Part shown: positions 1-10,889 of the stretch, piece after piece
How positions within the stretch are numbered: the first letter of the stretch is position 1
Layout of the letters: each line of letters begins with the position of its first letter
Assembly: GCF_010389155.1 (NCBI RefSeq)
Contig: NC_057764.1
Span: 1,612,001 to 1,676,000 of the forward strand
DNA: 64,000 bases
DNA from: Erigeron canadensis
Lineage: Eukaryota > Streptophyta > Magnoliopsida > Asterales > Asteraceae
Reading direction: 5' to 3'
Translations under genes and position numbers: made by a program
The notes under the pieces: generated by a model
The model's input: the letters and a program-made list of their open reading frames with translations, nothing else
What the model was told of the DNA's origin: nothing
The model's database searches: none

Positions 1-668
1 GTGTATCTACTACCCTTTAGACTTTGAACATTCACTAGACCAAAAAGGTCCATGTGAAGAAGATGAAAACAACCCTTAACAGAATTGGCTTGTTTTGTTT
101 TGAATGTAGCTCTATGGCATTTGCCTTTTTCACAAGCACCACATAGTCTATCTTTTTCAAAGAAAAGAGGAGGAAGACCACGAACAAGGTTCTTTTTGGC
201 CAGTGAGTTTATGGTTTTAAAGTTCACATGCGACATACGCTTGTGCCATAACCAATTTAACTCGGATGCTGACTTGGCAAAGAAACAAGTCTCATTATCA
301 GTCTTGATAGGAGTGAAGTCTACAAGATATACATCTTGTTTTCTTGGTGCTACCAAGACGAATTCCTTGTTGATGTTTACTACAGTGCCTTGATGTTTAT
401 CAAGGATTACTTTGTAGTCAGCATCACACAGTTGACTTATGCTGATGAGATTATGTTTTAATCCATTTACATAAGCAACTTTTGAGAATTTTATGAGGCC
501 ATTAGAAAGAAGACCATACCCTTTAGTCTGTCCAGTGGAGTTATCACCAAACACCACTGTAGGACCATGTGCCTCTGTATAGTTATCCAGCAGGGACTTA
601 GAGCCAGTCATGTGTTTTGAACAACCGCTATCCAAATACCACACTCCTTTTCCCAGCGAGCCCTGCAT
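1..668 (-). pseudogene. Copia A pol N-terminus: protease, pre-integrase, integrase start
   Basis: An open frame runs from an ATG at 668 to the window edge without a stop (about 222 codons). Near its start is WYLDSGCSKHMTG, the Copia aspartic protease active site (DSG). Mid-way is the GAG-pre-integrase/HHCC zinc domain: WHKRMSH followed by CGACEKGKCHRA. It ends in HMDLFGLVNVQSLKG, the start of the integrase catalytic core with its first Asp. The polyprotein would cleave itself and integrate the cDNA. The frame differs from that of the ORF ending at 686, so translation from gag is broken; the rest of pol is outside the window. Confidence 0.9.
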
Positions 669-685
669 AGATGTAAAGAAAGGAT

Positions 686-1254
686 TTAGGCGAGTTCGCT
701 TTGTTCATCCATGGCCATGTCAGCCTGATTAACTAAACGTGCTTCAGAGGAGGATGTTGGCTCTTCAGAGAGAGCCTCCTCAAGAGTAGTGTGATTTCCC
801 ACAGAGACAAGACCAAAGGTGTTATCAATTTCATTGAAGGGCATTATATTAGTTTCATTGCTATGAAGATATGCATAGCTGCTCACTACCTCAGGGGCAC
901 TATACTCAACTAGCATTGAAGGTTGCCCCCAAGCATTTGAAATAACCCTTTGAGAATGGGGAAGCTCAATGCGCTGAGCAGCAATGTACTCAGTGATGTT
1001 TACATTAGTGACAGAAGAGGTGTCACTTAGTACAGGTTCAGTTAGAGGTTCTCACTGACCCTAGTAGAAGAAGATGTTTCAGCAGATATAGAGGTGTTTG
1101 GTTGAACAACCCCTGGGGCATTTCTTGAGCTGACTGAGTCACATTCAGAGGAAACATGTCCTCTGCTGCTACAAAGATAGCATTTTTTGTCAGAGGGGTT
1201 GCCTTTTTTGTTCTGAATGAAGAAGTCCCTTAGCTGATTAGAGAGGTCATTCAC
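686..1254 (-). pseudogene. Copia A spacer with second CCHC knuckle
   Basis: Two short minus-strand open stretches (1254-1042 and 916-686) lie between gag and protease. The first has a retroviral-type zinc knuckle, CYLCSSRGHVSSEC (C-x2-C-x4-H-x4-C), so the parent polyprotein probably had two knuckles, the other being at the end of gag. The second is acidic and Ser/Thr-rich and ends at a TAA just before the protease frame. No catalytic motif is visible. These are decayed parts of one gag-pol frame rather than separate genes. Confidence 0.6.
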
Positions 1255-1332
1255 TCGCTGAGTAAGCTCATTTATTTGAGGAGATGAGGAAGATGAAACC
1301 TTGCTCTTTTGCTTAGACTTGGATTTACTCCT

Positions 1333-1893
1333 TTATCTAAGTTTAGGAGGGGGCAATTGAGGAACAGGACCAAGGATGGACTCACCATGATGATTTTGAG
1401 GATTTTGAGGTCCTCTAATCATGGTCCATGCTTGCTTTCCAGCAGGATAGGAAGAAGAGGAACCCTGCTGTGACTGATTCACTCTATTTGGAGTGATGGG
1501 TCTGGTTTGACGATTTGGAGTCACTGACCTCATTTGCCTATGAGGTAAGTACTCCATGTTCGACACAGAGGATTGACTATGCTGAGTAGGAATTTGTCCT
1601 CTTTGTGGAGTAGTGGGTCTCATTTCCTGATGTGGCAAATGTCCCCGCTGAGGAGTTATAGGCCTTACTTGCTGATGTGGCAAGTGTCCTCGCTGAGGAG
1701 TGGTAGACCTATTTTGAGAAGGCAGTCTTCCCTTTTTAGGAGTGTTATGCCTTAGATTGGATTTTAGAGGCATAGATTGAGATGCCATATGAGTTTGAAC
1801 ATCAGCAGGTACAACCTTTGTGGGAAGTACTTGCTGATGTCTTGCATCAACGAACCTAACTCGTCTATTCATTAGACGATCATGTTCAGTCAT
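1333..1893 (-). pseudogene. Pro/Gln/Arg-rich repeat segment of Copia A (TPQR repeats)
   Basis: A 186-codon frame is dominated by a degenerate ~14-residue repeat of the form TPQRGHLPHQ. Recognisable units begin TPKKGRLP, TPQRGHLP (twice), TPQRGQIP and, more diverged, SNMEYLP and TPNRQTR. The DNA word CGCTGAGGAG (as read on the plus strand) underlies several TPQR units. The segment is very basic and proline-rich, so it looks disordered and possibly nucleic-acid binding; that function is inference. It sits between the coiled-coil ORF and the second zinc knuckle. Confidence 0.6.
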
Positions 1894-1956
1894 GGGATTA
1901 GCATGGGTAGGTTCCAGCTGAGAGGAAGATTGAGCACTAGAATGTTGTTGAACGAC

Positions 1957-2943
1957 CTAATTAACTCGCTGAGGAGTACCATAGTCATAGGGAGCAGCAA
2001 TAGTGCTTCTTTTAAAGGGCTCAGCACCTTTTACAGATAGTCGCTGAGGAGCAATGAGTACATATCCATTACTTGAAATATCCCCTTTAAAGGTTCTAGG
2101 TGGAGAATGTTGAATTCTCCCTTCATGTGGCATCATGCCAACAATGGGAAGATGAGAGAACATGTCAAAAGTACTGGTTGAGGGACTGGTACTTTTAACA
2201 TTAGAGGAAGAGGGCACACTGGTGGAAGATGTAGCCTTAGAATCCATCTCAGCATGGTAGTCATTTTGTCCCTTGACAAAATACCACTTTTTCATCTCTT
2301 CAAGAGAGATGGAAGCTGAAGAGGGTGGAGGAATAGAGATTTCAGGCTTTACATCATCATTAAATGAGTCAGTAATTGAGGCAGCAACATCAAAATTGCC
2401 ACCAATCACTGCTTGTACTTGAGCAGGGACTTGCTCACTCAAACATTGGTGATGAAATTTGGAAGCCTTTGACCAGGAAGTCACAATGTTCTTCAGATTA
2501 GAAACTTCAGCCTTGAGAGTTTCATTCTCAAGTTGGAGTTTCTGAGTCATTAACTCATGAGATTGAAGTTCAATATGAACATTTTTCAGTTTCATAAGTT
2601 TTTCAGATTTTTCACTTAACTCTACTCCAGCAGAGTTAAGTTTAGATTGAAGTTCAGCATGTAGACTTTCTACGAACTGAAGATCACAAGACAAAGACTC
2701 CATAATTTTGGTCTTGTCATGATCAGAAGAGGAGGAACGAAGAGAGTGTACCTTTTTAACAGTGACGTTTACCCACTGACTAGAGGAGACTTGATCCTTT
2801 GTCAGAGCATCACTGTCAGCAAGTGCCATAAGGCACATGGCATTAACATAGTCGTCATCATCAGAATCATCTGAGTCAACCCAATCATGTTCTTCAGCAA
2901 CTAGTCCTTTTGCTGGAACTTTGGCATCCTCCGTTTCAGCCAC
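1957..2943 (-). pseudogene. Copia A post-gag ORF with coiled coil
   Basis: A 328-codon frame overlaps the end of gag by 8 bases in another frame. Its N-terminus is acidic (a run of D/S around residues 20-35). Residues ~75-155 are rich in heptad Leu/Lys/Glu (LQSKL, KLMKLKNVHIELQ, LQLENETLKAEVSNLKNIV), predicting a coiled coil. The C-terminal part is Ser/Pro/Thr-rich with APQR and TPQR words like the next ORF. It was most likely continuous with gag before a frameshift, giving an elongated gag with an oligomerisation helix. No known enzymatic domain. Confidence 0.55.
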
Positions 2944-4103
2944 CTTTGCCTTTCAGCTGATAGTATTTGTTCCTGTATTCATCAGCAAATTTAGAAGGAT
3001 TAGGTTTAGGAGCAGCTGGAGTGGGAAAAGAGACCCTGCACTCCTTCTGGTAGTGGCCTTTTCTGCCACACCTCCAGCATTCTTCCGGTGATTTATCAAC
3101 AGGAGGTTTGAGGGGAGCAACCGTTTTGCGATTGTTCCACCTTCTGGAGTATTTTCTACCAGCGACAAGGGCAAAGCCCATAAAATCATTAATCAAGTCT
3201 TGTTTCTCTTCATCATCCAGCTCATCAATGAGAGTTTGAATAGGTGCTAGAAGATTTGAAATACTGGTGCCATCATAGAGGTCGATGGGCTCAGTAGAAA
3301 CAAGAGCTATAGGGTCAGAAATAGGATGGGAGGATATGCTGACAGAAGAAGAAGAAGAAGAAGAAGAAGAAGAGCCAGCATGTCTTTTGGCATCAGCAGA
3401 GGCTCGAATGTTTTGAGCCAATGCTCTCTCTTCAAATTGAAGAGTACCAAAGAGTTCTTCAAGATCAAAATCTTGAGTTTTCTTCGTTGTACGAAGAGTT
3501 TGTCTTAAGTTTTGCCACTTAATAGGAAGAGAGTCGATGAATTTATGGCATACTTCAAAATTATCCTGAGTAATGCCAACATTTGTCATATCATTGAGCA
3601 ACCCTTTAAAGCGAGTATAAGTACTCTCAAGACTTTCATCTGGAAGAGAGAAGAAGTTTTCATAAGCACGTTTCAAATCAATTTTCTTGATTTTGATGAG
3701 GTCAGCATATCCTTCATAGGTGCTGACCAATCTATCCCATACTTCTTTTGAAGAGGGATACTTGATGACTAGCTTCATGATTTCAGTGGGAAGAGTGACA
3801 ATAATCATGTTTTTCAGCCTAGCATCAAGATTTACCAGCTTTCTTTCTTCATCTGTCCATTGAACCTCTGGTTTAACCAGGTCAGTGACTATCTGGAGCT
3901 TCAGGTGTAGCTCCTGGAGTCCTTTGGACATACATCGGCACGTATGGACCCTCAGTTAATATAGTCATTAAATAGGGTTCCACACCAGAGATGTGAAGAA
4001 GCATCCTCTCCTTCCAATACCTAAAATCCTTGGGCTCGAATTTAGGAGGTATCGACACATAACCAAAGTCACGTGTGTTCACTAGGCTGGGAACAGAAGA
4101 CAT
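2936..4103 (-). pseudogene. Copia A gag (UBN2-type capsid plus CCHC knuckle), frameshifted
   Basis: Gag packages element RNA into virus-like particles. The N-terminus is at 4103 (MSSVPSLVNTRDFGYVSIPP), containing FEPKDFRYWKERM, the usual start of plant Copia gag. A frameshift in the overlap at 3882-3931 moves the reading to the 331-codon frame ending at 2936. That frame has the UBN2 core (KEVWDRLVSTYEG, LKRAYENFFSL, FIDSLPIKWQNLRQTL), a poly-Ser run encoded by a (GAA)n-type microsatellite near 3344-3373, and the knuckle CWRCGRKGHYQKEC. Apart from the frameshift, the capsid core is well preserved. Confidence 0.88.
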
Positions 4104-4206
4104 GTTCTTGTTTTAGAAAAAGAATTTCAAGAAAAGTTAAAGAACAGAATTTTTAATGTAAACACAAGGAGGCAAATAGATCTTGTTCCAATGATTTAGG
4201 AACGGT

Positions 4207-4219
4207 GGCTCTGATACCA
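4207..4219 (-). other. Primer-binding site, tRNA-iMet type
   Basis: On the minus strand the sequence is TGGTATCAGAGCC, the standard plant Copia primer-binding site, two bases from the LTR end. Confidence 0.9.
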
Positions 4220-4221
4220 CT

Positions 4222-4869
4222 TGATGGTCCACGAATGCACAACTTATGTTATATTTAAATTAGACAGGAAAGTAAATAAGAAGATAAATAACAAGAACAA
4301 CAACAAGTTCAAATGTAATAAATCAATGCAAATATAATCATATGTATCATTGATTAAACGATGAATACATAGTCGATCTTACACACTTGACTTACAAGAA
4401 TACAAATGAACAAGATAATTGCTAAGTCTAGACACACTAAAAACTTGAACAATTACAAGTGACACACACTTTCAAGGTGACTAACACACATGATACAATG
4501 CGGCTGTGTTGCTTTATATAGAGGAGGAATTAGGGCAACACAGCCTTCCCTTGATGGTAATAGATGGTGGTTGTCAACGTTCCATTGGCTCCTTGTACTT
4601 TCAAGCAAGAGCCCTTGTCTTCTTTACCAAAATGGGTATGAGAGAGAAGACCCAAGTTTTGGTCCCAACATGTACCTTTACCTAGTAAGGTATGTTACAA
4701 TTAGATGAACCACCATGTGACTCTTGTCTTCACATGGTTTGAATACTTCCCGCCATGATAAGCATTTGGGCAGCATACATCCCGCTAAAGAGAGTCACTG
4801 GACTCGCTGAAGACTTGCTAACGATACATGTCAGCGAGCAAGTCAACTCAGCGAATCCAAGACTTAACA
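4222..4869 (-). repeat. 5' LTR of Copia A
   Basis: In element orientation it would start TGTTAAGTC (4869) and end GGACCATCA (4222), abutting the PBS. The inner end is firm; the outer end is chosen for a TG start and is supported by similarity to the solo LTR at 60484-61120. It carries TATATA near 4516-4521 and several copies of CTCGCTGA/TCAGCGAG at 4803-4856, a word that recurs in the element's internal part. Confidence 0.8.
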
Positions 4870-4967
4870 AATGGGATATGCGAATTAACTAAAATACCCT
4901 TAATAAATTAAATTACTATCAATCTTTAATATTAAATTAAACCATTAGGCTATTATATTATAAAATA

Positions 4968-5101
4968 TCTCTACTAACGCCCTTTAAATCAGATACCTTT
5001 ACCTACACCAATTGATGCCGCCACCACCATCACCATCCGTCGCCGCCATCACACCACCGTCATCGTCAGCTCACCACCGTATTGTGCGGGTACTATGCTC
5101 G
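4968..5101 (+). mobile_element. Short non-autonomous Helitron-like element
   Basis: Starts A|TCTCTACTAACG and ends ...TTGTGCGGGTACTATGCTCG|T, with a CCGCCACCACC-rich middle. The same 3' module occurs at 7040-7301, 51606-52176 and 62892-63079. The 52-kb copy has an empty-site comparison supporting insertion between A and T without duplication. Confidence 0.6.
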
Positions 5102-6286
5102 TTATTTATGTTTGACAAAAATAGTTGAAACTAAAGTTGAGGCTAGAACTAATAAAGCTGGAGTTGAAGTTAAAACGGGTCAACGGGAGCTGTGGCTGGA
5201 GGCATAGTACATAATGTTGTGTATCATCTTTCAATTCCACTTTTGTTGGAAATTTTATGATAATATACTGTTTAGTTTTGACATAAAGTAAAAAATTAAT
5301 AATCAATTTGTTTGAGCTTTTAAAAATTATGTGTTTGATTAGTAAAAGAAGTAGACAACGTAAATGTAAATGAAACAGCTAATGTAATTTTTTACGGGTT
5401 TTGAGTCTCAAGACTTTAATAGTATACGTATGTGAGAAATTGAGATGTAGACAGTTTTATCTCTACCTAAATAAAGTGGCTGCCTTCAAGTTCTATCTAA
5501 ATGATAGAAAAAAACCTTCGACTTTTGCATGGGATGAGGATTGAATTCTTGACATGTGACTCCAAAATTAAAAAGAAGTTGACAACGATGGAGTTAATTA
5601 CTCTTCTAAGTAGTTTTGTTTCTAATATAGCAAAGCCTTATTAAATAGTGGAAATTCTCAAAAGCATAGTTGTTTTCTAAAGTCAACATGATGTGTCTTT
5701 TAACTTGTTATATTTGGATTTGCTTGTAGAGTAAATTGAAAACACTACCTGTATAAATTGGTGTAAACAATATCAACCAGTACGACAAGATCAACAATAT
5801 ATTGATAGTGACAATAAGTTTTAGCCTCGATTTCTCCTAAACTACGAACTTGTATCATTTGTATCTTCATCAAGTATGTTTTCCGCTTTGTTCAAACAAT
5901 TAAAACGACAAAAACAGATTAGCCAATGAGTTTCTGCTCATCTTCCTCCTAGTTTCATATATAATCTCCAACCGTTTACATCAAACTTAGTGTTCAGGTT
6001 TTCTCTTGAGTTATTATATTGACGTTTTACATCGACCTTTCATACTGAACATTTTACTTTTAAAACCGCTCACACCTAAACCTAAATTTAAACCACCAGA
6101 TCATCATTAATAATTAATTAAAAGAATCATGTGAGCACTTAAGTAGGAATAGCACGCTTGCACATAGCCATAAAGAAAATAATTAAGAATGATTCATGTG
6201 AGTAGTGAGCAGATTTAATCATAGTATCTCCAATTTCTGTTTAGAAATAGCATAATAAGAAAGTGTATTTTGGATGCGGATAGGGT
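5102..6286. other. AT-rich sequence, nothing recognised
   Basis: No coding similarity, RNA gene or terminal repeat pair was recognised; only short chance ORFs. Confidence 0.5.
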
Positions 6287-6766
6287 AAAGTTATTTTGAG
6301 AACATTTTTTTTTTTTGCGAGAATCTTTGAGAACTTTTTAAATCAAGTCCAACCGATAATTGTTCTTTACATGAAAATTGTTTTTTGATTGTTTTCTAGA
6401 ATAACTTATGTGTAATTTTGAAGTTTATTATTGTGTGGAGCATGAATTATTATCCGTTATACAATTATGTGGAGATTTGGATTCTTGAATTATCATCCGT
6501 TATACAATTATGTGGAGATTTGGATTCTTGATCACTTGTAATCATAGCAATATTCTTGCACATGTGATCAATAATCCAAATCTCAACATAATTGTATAAC
6601 GGATGATAATCCACGCCTCCACACAATTATAAACTTCAAAATTACACATAAATTATTCAGAAAACAATCAAATGACAATTTTCATGTAAAAAATAATCAT
6701 CGGTTGGGCTTGATTTAAAAAGTTCTCAAAAGTTCTCGCAAAAAAAATGTTCTCAAAATAACTTTT
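6287..6766. mobile_element. 480-bp foldback (long palindromic MITE)
   Basis: The two halves are inverted copies over nearly their whole length. The left arm begins AAAGTTATTTTGAGAAC and the right ends GTTCTCAAAATAACTTT. Internal words such as ATAATTGTATAACGGATGATAA also appear inverted in both arms. Arms are about 210 bp and would form one long hairpin. No coding sequence; superfamily not assigned and no clear target duplication seen. Confidence 0.8.
6444..6529. repeat. 43-bp direct duplication inside the foldback
   Basis: Two adjacent 43-base units (6444-6486 and 6487-6529), each beginning GAATTAT and containing CCGTTATACAATTATGTGG, differ at one position. The duplication is only in the left arm, so it arose after or during foldback formation. 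Confidence 0.9.
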
Positions 6767-7039
6767 CACGATATATACATCATTCATTCAACTTTGTTAG
6801 CAAAGTTGAAGGATCCTTGACTTTTAGATTATAATTAAATGTTAAGATTTAAAAATCATCTTTATATTTTGAGCATTGATTTTAATCCAAATGTCAAACT
6901 TCGTAATTTACTAGTAAAGTTAATTTAAACTTTAGAAAATTTCAATATATGTATTTACTATTTATGTTAACTTTTCGGTGTAATAAATGGTAATTCAACC
7001 AGCATTTAAAACATAAAAACTATAAGTCTTTAATCTTTA

Positions 7040-7301
7040 TCTCTACTCCTTTATAAAGTCTCTTTTTTAAATTAAACTATTCCATCTTTAAAATACCGGA
7101 TTTGCCCTTGACGTTTTATATTACCTTCTTACATATCTCATACTCCATCACTGCCCTTCTATGGAAACAAATACTCCCTCTATCTGAATTAGGATTTCAT
7201 TAGCAAATCACTTATACTTTTACATTAATAACCACACCGTTATCGCCGTTATCATCAACCGTCGCCACCAACGTCGTCGCTTTGCGCGGATACCTCTCTC
7301 A
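7040..7301 (+). mobile_element. Helitron-like non-autonomous element
   Basis: Starts A|TCTCTACTCCTTTATAAAG and ends TTTGCGCGGATACCTCTCTCA|T, with a CCGTCGCCACC-rich module before the end. The terminal CTCA differs from the CTCG of sister copies by the transition expected from deamination of a methylated CpG. Confidence 0.55.
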
Positions 7302-8142
7302 TATAGGCATAAGCAAAGGTCAAAAACCCCGCTATTAACCCAATGGTTAGAAGCAAAAATTTGTTAAATAAAACTACTACTCCTTACAATTATTAGATTT
7401 GTTTTCTGAAAGACATATTGCCTGATTAATGGTACATAAATACACACCTAATTCTTATAGTTTCAAAACTTTTGATATCACTCAAGCATGGAGAACATAT
7501 TGGCTATCCATAATGCCATACCCAATTGACTTAGTCCACCAATATTGCCACATTATCTAAACTTTATCAACAAAGATAGAAAAAAAAAAGTACCATTAGC
7601 ATTGTTGTCCAAGTCTACCACATTATCAAAAAAGAAAAAAAAAAAAAAATAAGGAAAAACATCTATACATACTTTCGATTATGCTTTTATTATGTGATTA
7701 TATCGAGCAGTTACGTGAATGAGTTATGGACATGGTTGATTTTTTTGTCATTGTCCGTTATAAAAAGGAACATTATCGAGATTCTATTTTCTTTTTAAGA
7801 TATGTGGTTGTGTTTTAGTCCTCATATTGGTTTTGTGGTGCTTTTGATTTGTGCCAATTCTGCGGAATTTTTTTTTTTTTTGGAATAGTTAGGACTTGAG
7901 TCGTCTCCGTAACAATCAATTCAAATTAAGACGGTGTAACTTTTTTCTTTTTAATGGAAATTCCATCTTATTCTTATATTATTCCAAATGATCCTAGACG
8001 TGCAAGACAAATATAAAACTTTGGACCTTATTTCAAAAGGAAAATCAAGTCTATGCCAAATGATCGAGCTAAAAAAATGATACCAGTTAATTAGGTAGGA
8101 TATGTATATCGAAAGATTAAATTTCTCAATACATATTATGCT
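7302..8142. other. AT-rich sequence with A/T homopolymer runs
   Basis: Contains poly(A)/poly(T) tracts (7580-7650, 7868-7880). No gene, TIR or LTR recognised. Confidence 0.4.
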
Positions 8143-8645
8143 CGTATATGTCCATTTATATATACATTTTTATATCGTTTATAAGTCGTTTTAAGCTTAT
8201 TTATGTTTAAATATCATGTATATTCGATACCTTAATGGTATTGTTAGTGATTTAATGCTTAAAACAGGTAAAATACTTAGAAATGGCTTTTTGATAGCTA
8301 AAAGATGCATTAGGATGGTTCGTGGACGAGTTCGTGTGAAGATCGAATGAAAAATACAAAGTTGTGTTGAAGATGAAGAATATGCGGGGCATGGCAATAA
8401 TATGCGGTGCAGATTTCAAGTGAATTTTTGGTCAGAAAGTTAGGCAAAATCGAGCCATGTGGATATGTGGTGCACTAAAAGTAGATGTAGCGCATATCGG
8501 GCAAGCACTTTTTCATTGTTGAAGAAGTATGCAGCGCATGAGGAATCTATGTGGCGCATAGCGGGAACCCAAATTTTGGAAAGTTCAATTTATACGGCGC
8601 ATATCTTGAGTCGGCAAAAACCCTTTGTGTTTGGACCATAAATAC
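8143..8645 (+). repeat. Left part of a Tat-like Gypsy LTR (split)
   Basis: Near its start is GTCCATTT, aligned with the start of the solo LTR at 48462. A cluster of seven ATGYRGYGCAT-like motifs lies at 8382-8602, then a TATA-like CCATAAATAC. It is interrupted at 8645 by a Tekay-like LTR and resumes at 10890 with AAAATCAAAACCC. Without the insert the LTR is about 1.55 kb, close to the 1518 bp of the 48-kb LTR. ATGCT at both outer edges may be a target duplication, but the termini are not a clean TG/CA. Confidence 0.6.
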
Positions 8646-10884
8646 TATAACAATCGTGATTCTTGACTCTTTGACTATGTGTACATTTTGACTAAGTATT
8701 AGTTAATCAATATATGTTCTAGTGCAATTTAAGGTTCAATTGAATGCCAGGTGTTCATATGGTTCAATTTATCGTCCAAGTCGAGATCATTAATTGGTGC
8801 TAATCGATTTTTCATTTAGAATGACATTTAATATAGCTAGTAATGGAAATGGATCCTCCATGGTTAACCCAAGACCCATTTACCCAACCTTATCCCCTCC
8901 CAACCCTTACACCCTCATCCACCAATCATTCATGCTATGATTTCTATCTCTCTATTGAATGCACACAAACTCATCTCTCTCCCTCTCATTTAATTCTTAT
9001 AACAATTATGGTTGTTGGGTTGGATTAATGGTTGGAACATCATCGTCATCATCATAAATTCTTCATATAAAAAGTTGGGTCATCAAAAGTGCAAGAACAA
9101 TCTCCTTTGGGTCAAAATTCGGGTTTGAGGATTTGTGAAACTTTTGGTAAGTAAATTCTACTTCATGACCTTCATTTCATGTTAGTAAATGTATTTCTAG
9201 TTGTGTCAAAACGTTTTCGGGTCACAAATTAGGCCAAGAGTCGAATTAGGGTTTGTCTAGGGTTAGTATTGGGTAAAACCAAATTTGAGCTTGATTTTGG
9301 TGTTTTGAAGAAAGATTTTGAAGTGGGTTTGAATTATTCATGTGTAAATATACATAATCATGCTTCATATTGAGTTTTGATTCATCACAAAACGATTTTG
9401 GGTGTCAAAAATGAGTTATGGGTTAGTTTTGGGTGTGTTGGCTCGAAAATCTGCTTGCTGAACTGATCTGGGCTGGAGTGCGGCGCAGTGGCTGAGCTGC
9501 AGCGCAATGGGGCTGAGTTACTTGGACTGCGACGCAACAAAAGCAAGCTGCAAAGCAGTAAAACTTTCTGGATTGAAACTGCGACGCAGTTTTCTTGATG
9601 CAGCGCAGTGGGAGCTTTCCAGCCCAAATACTTTCCTAGCTTTTTTACCATTATCCTAGGATCGTCTCGACCTTTCCAGAATGTCCTCTTATGACCTTTT
9701 TGGTGTCTGTTACATGAAAAACAAGTCGTTCAAAATCGAGTGTCATTTTTGGAACCAAATTCGAGATATTAACTAAAACTTTATGAATGTATAACTTTTG
9801 TTTGGGACCGAGGTATCCTTAGGGCGACTTCAAATTGATTTAAAACTATTACATAACCTCTCTAGTGACCTTGTCGAGTCCTGAAAGTCTCTCAAAGCCA
9901 TGAGACCTAGCTAAGAACCTAGTTAAAGCTTCGTTTTGGTTAATAATGCATATATTGAATACGTTATTAGGTTGTGGACACGTGGTGCACGTTGATCACT
10001 TATAATCTCATCCTAACTTGATATTATCCTAACTTCGTGCATGATGACATTGTGGTTTACATGTTGTGTGATAGTTTTGTAGTCGTGCGAATATGTGATT
10101 TGTTATATGGTTATTGTATGTGTATGTTGAGATGTTTTTAGGTTAGTTGTGTATATACGGAAGACGGTAATGACTTTGAAAGGTTGGAGATGTGGTGGGA
10201 AGGTTGCGGGTGACCCTATATATAAGCATCAAAGGCCTTTCAAAAGTACTATCGTATGAAGTATATACATAAGGTGTTTGATTATGTGTGGGCAATGACG
10301 AACAATTTATATGAAATGAGTACAATGGGGTGCATGATGACAATACAAATGGGTACTTTTAGTACTTGATGACATTATACGGGTACGATGCGTACTTGAG
10401 GACATTTTACGGGTACATTTTAGTACTTGATGAAAATTATTAAGGACATGTGGACATTGAGGAATATTGTGTACAAGTGTCTAAATCTTAGATCATGTTT
10501 AATGTTAATTTTGTATTGGATGACATTGGTGTTTGTTCTTCTTCATTCTTTCCTACGAACTCACCAACCTAGTGTTGACATTGTTTAGTACACTTTTCAG
10601 GTAACCAAAAGAGCCCAAGAGCTTGATGTGCTTGCTAGACATTGGACTTGACCATCAATCCGTGATTCATTACCCGTTAATGGGACTTGCTTAGGATCAT
10701 GAGCCGTCTTTTGAATGTATTTTGTAAACTTTTGATTGTTGTATGCTCCTTATGCTTTTGTGACTTTGTAATCTAAATGGTTGGGTTCACGGAATCTTTT
10801 TATTTTCATATAGTTTCGTTCTACGATAATTCCATCTTATGTCATGCTTATCAGTGCATTTCGAGCCCAGCTCGGGGTGTTACA
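8646..10884 (+). repeat. Tekay-like Gypsy solo LTR, 2239 bp, TSD AATAC
   Basis: The right end is CTCGGGGTGTTACA and the left begins TATAACAATCG. TGTAACA...TGTTACA inverted ends are typical of long chromovirus (Tekay/Del) LTRs; the left TG appears mutated to TA. AATAC flanks both sides (8641-8645, 10885-10889), showing a true insertion reduced to one LTR. Inside are six TGCRRCGCAG-like motifs (9479-9610), a donor-like GGTAAGT at 9146-9152 and an acceptor-like CTTTTCAG ending at 10600. No ORF of note. Compare 58503-60480. Confidence 0.75.
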
Positions 10885-10889
10885 AATAC

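Larger units (their letters stand above)
1..4869 (-). mobile_element. Ty1/Copia retrotransposon A, truncated by window edge
   Basis: Read on the minus strand the order is 5' LTR (4869-4222), tRNA-Met primer-binding site, gag, low-complexity spacer ORFs, protease, GAG-pre-integrase, then the start of integrase at base 1. Protease followed directly by integrase is the Copia order. Reverse transcriptase, RNase H and the 3' LTR would lie left of the window. Frames change between gag N-terminus, gag core, spacer ORFs and pol, so this copy is not functional. A related solo LTR lies at 60484-61120 on the opposite strand. Clade not assigned. Confidence 0.93.

Noticed and set aside
85..393. Plus-strand 102-codon ORF
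   Set aside because: It is the shadow of the minus-strand protease/integrase frame, which carries the real motifs.
3326..3508. Plus-strand ORF with a long Arg run
   Set aside because: It is the antisense of the poly-Ser microsatellite in Copia A gag.
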